This document shows, in pieces, positions 54,161 to 64,000 of a DNA stretch of 64,000 bases. The stretch is from Aphelocoma coerulescens (lineage: Eukaryota; Chordata; Aves; Passeriformes; Corvidae). The stretch's first letter is position 1. Each line of letters starts with the position of its first letter. The notes under the pieces are model-generated. The model worked only from the letters and a program-made list of their open reading frames with translations. It was not told where the DNA came from and made no database searches. Position numbers and translations under genes: made by a program. The stretch covers positions 5,828,924 through 5,892,923 of the forward strand of contig NC_091023.1 of the NCBI RefSeq assembly GCF_041296385.1. Direction: 5' to 3'.

Positions 54161-54281
54161 TTGATTAAAGTGCTGAAGTTTTTCAATTAAATTGTTGATG
54201 AGTGGGTCCAATCCTCTGACTTTCAGTTCTGGATTATTAATTTGTGCCTTCAGTCCGTTGGAAACAACTCTGCTGGTGTAA
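54161..54281 (-). CDS. GPC5: Glypican-5 internal coding exon (end of core domain)
   Basis: This is an internal exon read on the minus strand. It is preceded by a pyrimidine-rich acceptor (ctatttttcag, just above 54281) and followed by a consensus donor (gtaagt, just below 54161). It is 121 nt: one nucleotide completing a split codon, then 40 open codons ending in phase 0. The peptide starts YTSRVVSNGLKAQINNPELK and ends LIEKLQHFNQ. This matches the last part of the glypican helical core, just before the glycosaminoglycan attachment region; as I remember the sequences, it is closer to GPC5 (RVV.NG.KAQ..NPE.KV.G.DP.IN) than to GPC3. No cysteine is encoded here. Glypicans are GPI-anchored heparan sulfate proteoglycans at the cell surface; GPC5 modulates Hedgehog and growth-factor signalling. 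Counting back from the expected last exon this would be about exon 6 of 8, which is an inference. GPC3 is the main alternative. Confidence 0.9.
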
Positions 54282-57200
54282 CTGAAAAATAGAAAAATAC
54301 CACATCAGTGACTGGAACCGTGTCCACCAGAATCAAAAACCGTATTACAGGTGACTTACAAAAAAGAAAATGTTTTGTAAATGGGAATAATTTTTTTTAT
54401 AAATATTTATGTTTTTAAATACACCAACCAGATAAAAGTCAATGTTTCTTGCAGTATCATTTACCACTTTAAACTATTCAAGTCATAAACCAACAGCAAT
54501 TTCATAAACCACGGAGAGGTTTTGTTTCATTCATAATTTAATATTTGAACCTTTGTAACTAACATTCTCAAGTTCTTCAATGAAGCAATCAAGGCTGATA
54601 GCTTCCAAAAATTCACTCTTTTGTTATTTCAGAAACTCGGGGAATTTAAGATGGAAATTACATTGCACAAGATTGAAGCAAATTTCAGTGAAAGGGGAGT
54701 CTGGTTTGAAAAAGATTCATAATCAAAGTGTGAATTGGAGTCCTCTTGCCAGACCAGCTGGGGACACTGAGGAAAAACTCTCTGGGGACACTATAAAGCA
54801 GCAGGTGCTGCTCTACCATAGCTCCCCACGGAGCCCCACCTGCCATGGGCCACACACAGCAATTCTCTCTGACCAAGTCCTGCTTTTTCTGAGGAACAAC
54901 AGATTTGTCTCACCCACTTCTCTCACTGACTGTTGACTGAACAGTTCCTGTCAGTCTTTTCTAGGAACACCCCACAAGGTATTCTCAATCCTGCTTGGGC
55001 TGGGGCTCCACCCAGGCACCCTCATGGGGAAAACCCTAGAGTTGTGCACACCTGGTCTCTCCTTCTCTACATGTCTATACCACAGCTGAGGAGGTGAATT
55101 CATCAGGACGTGTTTGCTGAATGCAGTGCTTCCTAGAAGTATCCAGACTCCTTCACATTTGCTCCATCATTTATCTGTGTACAATTTAAGTTCAACCCCT
55201 CCAACCAGACTACAGCTTGCACAGAGCTACAGAGCAGCTGTTTTTTTCAGAGTTATGGTTTTATGGAACCCTCAGCTCAGCACTCATTTGTAACAAAGGG
55301 GATCAGGGATATTTTGCATGGCCAGCTTTGAACTGGACAAGTGACTGTTCACAAACCAAACTCTCCCAGACTCAAACACACACCAGGGAGGATCTCATTA
55401 AAGATTCAAAATTGGAATCTTTGTAAGTGAGGGAGCCACTGGCTTTGCTCCTTTGGACTGAAATGTCTAGAGACATACCCTGCTACATCTTTCACTTTGA
55501 TCATCCCTACACACTTGGATATGCCAGATGTTCTCCTATCAGTGAATTCTTCACTGTAAACCAATTTGTGCTGAAGCTGAGGACAGCACTTCCAGGTAGA
55601 AAAAAAGGCCCAAATTCTATTGTAGAAAGGCAACAGAATGAACTGGGGGGAGACCAAGCTCTCCAAATATATTCATCCTATCTTAGTTTTATTTAGGATG
55701 AACCACAAATTTGTGCAAACTGCTGGCAGAAGACACTGTTGTACACTGCTGCTAAAGGTGTGGCTTAGAAAAAAATAACAGAATGGCCGGCTTTTTCAGT
55801 AAACTCAATAAATGTCACTTCTCAGGGAAAAAAAAAAGAAAAAAATTTTATAGAACAGAGAATTGAGAAAAATCAATGTTTTGCCCAAATAGCCAGATAG
55901 TATTTAGAGGACAAATGTTAAGGAAAACCTTCTTCACTGAGATGGTATTTTTTTGTTCACTGAGCCTTTTAAAGACACAGTTCTATTTTTTCTTGATATG
56001 TGACTCATATATGTATAAACTAATCTAAAGTATAAATTTTCACAATGCAATGGCACACCCAAAATGATGGTAGGGCTCAGATCTTAGAAGCAGACCCAGA
56101 TGGATGGATGTCCCCAGGAAGAATGCAGCTTAAGTACTACTTTGAAGCCAAGGCTGGTATGGACTGTATCCATCTACATCAATTCATGTGGACAACAGAA
56201 CAACACTGCTGCATCTTACCTGCCTTTACCTTTATTCACAAATCATAATATTTGCTGAATGCTCAACATAGTTCATTCATGTGAAAACAAACACATGGTG
56301 ACCCACTGCAGAAGTACAGGGACACTTGACACAGCTTCCTGAGATCATCTAGTTCTGATACAAGAGAAATTAAACTTAGTGGGACCGCTCCTGGCCTCTA
56401 CCAGTCTGTTTGGGGATTCCCTGAGTGTGCTGCTTTGTCTCATCAGAAACTCATCAACAGCAGCAAAATGCAAGGGTTTTCCTTTTCCCTGCTTTTGACT
56501 GCTCTCCATTCAACTCCTGGTTAGAGCTACTGGATGGAATTTCTCTAGAGGTTTATGTCACTATAATACTGCATAAAGAAACCTCTGGGTTGGCTGGGGT
56601 GTTTTTTGGCAAATGACATTTAAGTTTTTCCCCATGAATCACAAGCCTCCATTAACTGCCCCTAAGTGGTATTACAAACCTACAGCACTGCTTGGAGTTT
56701 GCATAAACGTCACCAGTTCAGAGACAGCAGCAGCAGCATTAATGCCAGAATCCTCAAAGGGACCCAGAATGGGGAAAGTCAGTCTCAGCCAACTCATACT
56801 TATTGCTGTTGCTAAATACATACTCTCTTCCACATACAGAATTACCAGGAAAATAGGCCCATTTGGAATGAATGAGTTCATAGTCCATGGAGACAAAGTG
56901 GGTGCTCATATCCTTCGAGTTCCACCCATGTTTAAGGAGTCACTCTTTAAAGCTCTGGAGATAAGCATACATTATGCACAGACATTTCTGTTGCCCAGAT
57001 TGTCTACAGTTAGATTCATAACACAGCTTAACTAAATTCCACGTGTCAGAGACTGCATTCACACATGACCTGTGTGAATCCTGCTTCAGTTCCTTTATCT
57101 CCCTGGTGCCACTGCCAAACGCATCACAACTGGCCCAGCTCTGGTCTGGAACGTGTCCTGACCAACTGGAAAAGCCCAGAAAACCAAGTGGAGAGGTGAA

Positions 57201-60200
57201 ACAGATGTGATCTGCCCTATGAATGAGGTAAAAAGCTGGTGTAAAGGAAGGCAAAAGACTTCCAGAGCACAAAGCCAGCTCTTGGGTTTTCCCATAATAA
57301 CCTGCTACGAGCTCTGCTTGTCCTGTGCGTTCTCACTGGGAGATCACCACTAGAACAAACCTGAGCCTGGAAAGACTCAGAGGAATTAGGAGATGGTGAT
57401 TTCAGAGAAAAGGGGCCACAGCTCTTGAGGAGAAGGAGACAGGGCAGAGAACTGCACGAGAACTGCACACCCAGCAAGGAGGGAGTAATTCCCCCAGTCC
57501 ATCCCAGCCAAGAACCAAAGCCTGCTCTAGAAGCAGACATTATGTCCATCTGACCCAAACCACCACCCTGCAAACTGCAGATCCTTCTACTATCTCTGTA
57601 CCACGTTAGAATACTTTGAAATAAACACTATACATTTCCTGAAAGATAATCTGATTACTTTATTTCTTTGCACTATCTAAACCATTTTTTTTTGTTGACA
57701 TCAGATCCTGAATTACTGGAAATGTACATTAAGTGAGATCAGAAATTGGCTTGCTTTATTTAATAACCTGCAATTTAACTGAAATATTGTAGTACAGAAT
57801 TGCTAACTCTGGTTACAGCTCTAGTACTTTATTCAAACTAAACCCAGAAATGTCAGCAGGAATGGCCAGGAAAGTTGAATTAAAATATTGTCACTGGAGC
57901 AATCCTGAAAGTAACTGTTACACTGGAGCCCAATGAACAGCTTCTGCAGACAGAATTTTCATCTAGATCTCAAGCCTCAGGCCAACGCTATTCCACTGAT
58001 TGATCAGGCTAAGCTATGATACTTTAAAAAACCAAAAGCAAATTATAAAAACAACAACCTCCCAAACCCAGCTTTTCAGTATTTCAGAAGAACAGTATCA
58101 ATTATTTTAGATCTTAGGTAAGGCTCAAGTTTAAAAAAAGGTAAAAAGTGAAATACTGTTTACATATGGGATTGCATTTCAACTGAAGGCATATGTTTTT
58201 ATTTCATAAATAAAGATAAATTAAGATATTTGAGTACCTATTTCAAAAAGCCTGATACTATTCTGAAATGTGTCTTTTTCAGCTCCTAATGGTAAAAGGA
58301 ATCAAGGTACAGGGTTTTCTCAAAGTCAAATATGCCTTTAAAAAAGGCCAAAAAAAACCCCATATAAAATAGAAATAACTTCAAATTCCAGCAAATGACT
58401 GCAGGAGCTGCCTTAGAGACAGATCTAACCAGCAGTGATACTTAGCCACAAAAGCCCAAGAAACAGGGTGCTGTTTTCACACCACTTCCTTGCCGCTTCC
58501 CTGCAGGAGACCACAGCAGTCAGGATGCTGTAGGCAGCTTTTCCAAGTATTATTGATCAGCCTCCAGCTGGGAGACGGCTTCCATTGCACCACATTCCTC
58601 AGGGATTACCCTGAGCTGTGCCATCAGCAGCCACAGTGCCGTGCTGCTGTGTCCAATGGCCTCTCTTTCCTGAATTAAAACAGCTCCACCACACCCACTC
58701 ACCCGAGGGATTATGGAGCAAGACCCCAGCACATTCCACATGCTTGGGAACATGTACTGAGCATTTCAGGATTATCTACGTTGGAAATTCAGGATACCTG
58801 GAACCTGAACTTCATCTCAATGCAGTTCTCTTAATTTTAGTTTTCTGTTCTCCACTTGAATATTTGACCCAACACAGCTGCGCAAGAGGCATCAAAATTT
58901 TTATTTAATTGTGGGATAAATGGGACATCGAACATCACATGGCGAAGCTGAAAATCTGAGTCTTATATTCAGTTCATAGGAATCCAGGAAGCGCAGTAAA
59001 CATCTCTATGGGACAAAAACTGCTTTTGACGAAATCATTTGTCATACAATCTTAAGAGTTGCCATATATGTAGAAGACAAATAAAATTCACTGTTTACGA
59101 AATTGAATCTATTTTGCTGAGACGTTTCTAATTTTGTAATTGCATTTTTTAAAAATTAATTACACGCTATATATCATCAAGACAGCAATATCTAAGCACA
59201 AATATTTTGTCATCTGCCATGAATTTTTTTCATCAGTATTGTTGGTACTGATTGAGTAATTCCACTATGATCAACAAGGGCTAAAACAGCAACACCTTTC
59301 TAAGACATACTAGGAAGTACAAACTCTTCCTGAGACTCAAAAAATCACACTTCACCATTTATTTATTTGGCATTATAAAATATGACTGTCCTATTTTCTG
59401 TACAAATGTACAAACTATTCTGTAAGAAACCAGCCCCTTCCCCCCCCCCAAGAGAAGAACACATTGGAAATCTACAGACAGGACCACGTAAAAGGAAATA
59501 TCTGGATTCACAGTCTTCTAAAACTCAGCAGTTGCCCACCAGCCTGCTAAAGCCAGAGAGCTCTAGAGTAAGCCACTCGTTTTCTAGCAAAATCATAAAG
59601 TCTTGAGACAAAGTGAGACTTTACAGCATTCATTTCACATCCAGCTCTGCTTCTTTCATCTTTGTGCATAACTTATTAAGCAGGAAATCATCCCAGAGAT
59701 CCATGCTGTCTGCAAACCCTCCCAGAAGTAGACAGCACTGTGCGGACAGAACTACAGGGAACTGAAACTATGCATTTCTAGGCCCACGTGTTTGACAGGG
59801 AGGCATTGACTGCAGCAGCCGGTTTACTTCACCAAAATACTCAGCACAGTACCAGAGCAGACACCACCCACCACTGAGTGACTCGGAGGTTAAAGGGTGA
59901 TGGGGGAAAAGGAAGGGAAGAGCTCTGAATGTGCCCTTTCGTAAGAAGCAATGAGTAATATGGATAAGCTACTTAACTGGCCTTAAGATCCACTGAAAAA
60001 CTAATTCAGTTACATTAGGCATGGTTCACCAGATGGTGTGTTTTGTCTTATATTTATTCATAATTTGACCCTTGGGTTGGAATGGTTTGCCTGAAATTCA
60101 ATAATGTGAATCCACTGCTGATCTATAGCAGCCTGTGGTGTCCCCAAATTAATTTTTGGACATTTCTCTTGCAGTTTTCAGATGCAGCCCTTGGAGTGTG

Positions 60201-63200
60201 TGACCCTCTGACCTTCAGGGCTCTGCAATCCTTGGTTTTCTCCCAATTCAAGGAACACAGAAACATGCACCAACTAGTAAGAGCAGTAACAAAAACTGTG
60301 TAGTTGCAGATTGTGACATAATTCATCAGGATTATCAGCTTTGATCTGATTAACCCCTCTGCCCACTTCTTCACAAAGTGGCAAGAACAAGCAGAACACG
60401 GCAAATGCATATCCCTTGCCGGGTTATCACAGTTGCTTGTCACTCAGTGAGTAACTTCAAGGAAGGAAAGAAAATGCCGTTTCCCTGAAGTGTTTCTGAG
60501 CACGACTCTCCATGAGGAAAAGCCAGCCAGAGCAGGACTCACCTCAGACACAGCTTTCCTTAAGCTGCTCTGCACAATGAACTGGAGAGGGGTGAGTCCC
60601 CTCCCCTCCTCCTGAGCTTTGTCACTAAAAGTGACCAACAGACAGGCTGTGCTTCATCTCTGAGCAACTCCCACAATAGCACTCTCGTATCACACATTTT
60701 GTCATTTCTGTACCAGCTTAGCAAATCTGGTTACAGTCACTGAGCATCACATGGCTGATAGATCTCCAGAAAAGGGATGATCAACCCATGACCAGTACTG
60801 TTCTCTAAGGAACTAAGCTGCCAAAATAAATACTTTATTTAAACAAAAACCCCACAAACAAACAACAAAAAAAAGAGAAAAAAAGAAAAAAGAAAACAAA
60901 TACATCTTGATAAGTTTACTGTCACATAATCAGTAGCCATGACAGAAAAAAACTGCAACAGCTTGCAGATTTTGCAGTTGTCTTACAATTCTTTCTTTTG
61001 ACCCACCCCTTGAAGATTCAGTGTGTGAGTGCTTTGTAGAACTAAATCTCAGAGGATCTTCATGACTTTAACATTTATTCAGCAGCCTGATTCATTAGGT
61101 CACTCTGTAATTAACTGCCTTCACTTGAGTGGATCTGATCCTTGTTTGCAAGGAAGGTTTCAGTCAGGCCTCTCCTCAGGGCAGAACTGCAGCAGGAGCC
61201 CCTGACATTGGTGAACTCTGGCAAGTGACACCAGGCAAGGGCACATGCTGGGAAATCCTCAGGGCTGCAGAGGTGCCAAGCCCTTGCATGGAGGACTGCA
61301 GGCTCCTGTGACACTGCTGAAAGTCACATCTTAATGCTTCTCAGGAAACCTGAAAGCCAGCGAGGCATCTGGTTTGTTTTTAAGGAAAGAATCATGGCAT
61401 CTATGCCAGTATACAATTCTACTGAAGGAGATGGAGTCACCAGGGTAAAATCTGGATGCATGAAGGAAAACAATTTCGTGTATTCTACACAATCAGCTGA
61501 GCACAACTACTGCAACATTCTCCGAGAGAAAGGCTTCTCTTTTGAAAAATACCTATGCAAAGAGTTCATTCTGAAATGATTAAATAACTGCCAACAGACT
61601 ACAAGAAAGCTCAAGTCTGGCACGTAATGAGTTTAGCAGCCCTGAAGATTTTGTGAAGCAGAACTGACACAATGTGAATTCCATCTCTGCCAGAACTATT
61701 CTAATGGGCTCCAGTGGAAGTTTCACAAATAATCTTATTTATTAGCAATTATGGAAAACCATGAGACAAATACAGTGTGCTAATGGGATAATTAGAAAAG
61801 GAAAATCACAAAGCCAAATAGCATTTATAATGGTCTTTCTCCACTTCTACAGGGCTAAAAAAGACTTCCTGTAGTCTAGATTATAGACAGTTTTAAGACT
61901 GCAGCTACAAAATCAAGTTACCAGATGGCTTCAAGTGACTGGATGATGCCAGCCCATGAACACCCTGAAAATTAGTGAAAAACAAAGAGAGAGCGTACAT
62001 GTAAGAGATCTCAGCCTCAAAAAAGATGTGTGCATCAGTTTGTCCAAAGTCATGCTGAAAATGTATTGACTGGAGCTTCACAGAATACTGCAAAATGCTT
62101 GAAGAGTGCTGCAAAAGAAGTTATTACAGATTGCTGGTGAAACAGCCTTCATTCTTTTCCTAGGTGTATGAGAAGTTAATACTACCTTAAGGCACACTGA
62201 GAGCACCAAAGAAATTTGTAGAAGTTAATTGGACAATCTTTATTATGCCAAGGGAAAGAAAGTACTTGCCTGGAATACCATCAGATAGGAAACTCTTAGT
62301 TTCAAGTGAAATAAACTCTTCAGGACACACAAATGGTACCTCTATACCCGTCAAACTGAATATAATGAGCAATGAAAATGATACAAACCCAAAAGCTGAT
62401 ATCCTAACTGGGAACTGGAGGCATAAAGAGCATTCCCCATTATAATGACTCGAGAAACAGAATAGAAAACAGAACAGTAAACAAAAACTATGTACTTATC
62501 AAAGTAACATCTGTGGCCATTCCTAAGGGAAAAGTAAAGCTAATCTGAAACACCTTTTCTCAGCAACTCCCAGGCCAGGAGAGAGCCTTCTTTGGGTAAA
62601 AACAAAAGAGAGCCAAGATAAATCCTGACAGAGAAACTAATGCTGCCCCTCTCACAGACTGGCAGCTTCCACTCTGTTCCAAGGGCTGGGCAAAGCAAAT
62701 GGAGACAGACGACTGCCTAACTTTTGTACCTGCCAGATGGAAGACACTGGTGGAAAAACACGACTGACTCAGCAGAAAATACAGTCTTAGGAGAGGAGAG
62801 GACTTGAACTCTTACAAGCAAAAAAGAAAAGCAGACTGGAAATAAACTTAGCAGTGGAGAGAGAATGAGCACCGAGTAAGGGCTCTCAGTGCTTGCTTGA
62901 CAGGACTTTTGACAGGCCAGGGCAGCAAAAATGCAATTGCCTTTCTGAAAACTCTGGTTGCAGATACTTAACAATTAGTCTTGACTGATGACCATGGTTA
63001 TACAAAAGGATATTCTATGATCCCAGCATAGGAATTTCTATGAAGCAAAACGGAAAATGTCCTAATTTGCAAACTATCTGACATATGTCACAGGGAGAAG
63101 AACTTTCCTGTGGCTCATTAAAAGCAAAACAAAACAGAAATAGATTAATACTGAGGTCAAAATTCCAGCTTTCCTCAGAAGCCAGTTTCTCCAAATGCAC

Positions 63201-64000
63201 TTAGGTACACATGGGAGATTAAAGAACAGATGTCAATAATGAGTACATGAACTGCAGCTCTGTATGAACTCAACTCAGGGACTGAACTCTGCCCTCCAAC
63301 AGTCTTTGCTAATCCCCCTGGCTTTGGCCCTGCACCATTCTCGCTTCGCCTGCAGCTCCTGCCCCAGCAGCCCTGGGTGTGCACTGGGCAGACAGAGCAC
63401 ACCAGATACACCATTCCCTCCCATCTTAGGCCAAGGAGGTATTTGGATAGACCAGCCCACTCTCTCTCCCAGGCTCAAGCATAAGGCAGCTGAGATCTGC
63501 ACTTTCTTAAGCACTGTCAGTTCCCCTGGCCGCTCTGGCTCCTTCGGGATGTCTCTGACCATTATGGATTCCGAACATGCACTAATGCACATACATTCTA
63601 TTTCATTCCCTTATACTGTTTTTCCAATGTATTTATGCAATATATTCACTGCAATTCTTATCTGCTCCAGTGTCTCCACTTTTGCCCAGGTCTTAACGTC
63701 TTAGAGCAAGTGTTTGGTCCTTGAGTCACAGATGGAAAAGTTATTTGCCTTTCTGGGCTGCCAAGGTACATAGTTCCAATTTATTCCTATTTCCAGGTTA
63801 AAAACTTCATCACGAGGATGGTGATGCTAAGTTTTATGTAAGTAAAAAGTAAACAGGAGACCTTAGTGCTGTACAGAAAGAGATCAGACACTAAGATTTC
63901 CAAATCTCCTGACTTAGGGGTTGTTAAACTCCTTCCCTTTTGCTTCTTCTTTTCCCCCAGCAAGAAGGCTAGCTGAATTCATTATTCCAAAGCATCCAAG
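54282..64000 (-). other. GPC5: GPC5 intron upstream of the core-domain exon (partial)
   Basis: This region precedes the 54161-54281 exon in transcription order and runs off the end of the window. The next upstream glypican exon should end in phase 2 to supply the split codon. I found no such exon before position 64000. The content is AT-rich non-coding sequence with a C9 run near 59442 and an A-rich tract at 60838-60902. The open frames at 56613-57035 (plus) and 63264-63704 (plus) show no recognisable domain. Confidence 0.7.
60838..60902 (+). repeat. A-rich tract, possible retroposed poly(A) tail
   Basis: About 65 bp almost entirely A with scattered C and G, directly after aataaatactttatttaaac (an AATAAA signal about 20 bp before). 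This arrangement can mark the 3' end of a retroposed transcript, but no recognisable gene sequence lies upstream, so it may simply be low complexity. Confidence 0.6.

Noticed and set aside
56613..57035. 140-codon plus-strand frame overlapping a 74-codon minus-strand frame
   Set aside because: Several frames on both strands are open here, but no protein family is recognisable and there is no supporting splice structure.
63264..63704. 146-codon plus-strand open frame near the window end
   Set aside because: Overlaps long frames on the other strand in a locally GC-richer region; no motif, so no support as a gene.

Overview
The window is vertebrate nuclear DNA, most likely from a bird. It is AT-rich and almost entirely non-coding, with long unconstrained stretches, low interspersed-repeat density and two short stubs that look like the 3' end of CR1, the dominant avian/reptilian LINE. 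I see no operons, bacterial-type genes, tRNA or rRNA. I could not compute composition or run searches, so the assignment to birds is an inference.

One gene is supported: a glypican on the minus strand, best matched to glypican-5 (GPC5). Two internal coding exons are present, with good splice sites and compatible phases. The upstream exon is at 54161-54281 (40 codons plus 1 nt) and encodes the end of the helical core. The next exon is at 2051-2201 (50 codons plus 1 nt) and encodes the Ser-Gly/acidic glycosaminoglycan attachment region. They join in phase 0. The roughly 52 kb between them is one large intron. The exons for the N-terminal part lie beyond position 64000, and the terminal exon with the GPI-anchor signal lies before position 1.

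Layout in + coordinates: 1-2050 is the last intron seen (distal part outside the window). 2051-2201 is the probable penultimate exon. 2202-54160 is the large intron. 54161-54281 is the upstream exon. 54282-64000 is the next intron upstream. The large intron holds an exon-like open segment on the opposite strand (3471-3663), a long imperfect hairpin (7579-7673), a local duplication with an AT-rich insert (9356-9756), a pair of inverted copies of an unidentified ~150 bp repeat (9832-9980 and 17820-17985), two CR1 3' ends, simple-sequence tracts and several segments that resemble conserved non-coding elements. The open reading frames scattered through the introns look fortuitous. No new multi-gene system is visible. 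The main items worth checking are the antisense exon-like segment, the hairpin, the inverted repeat family and the candidate regulatory segments.
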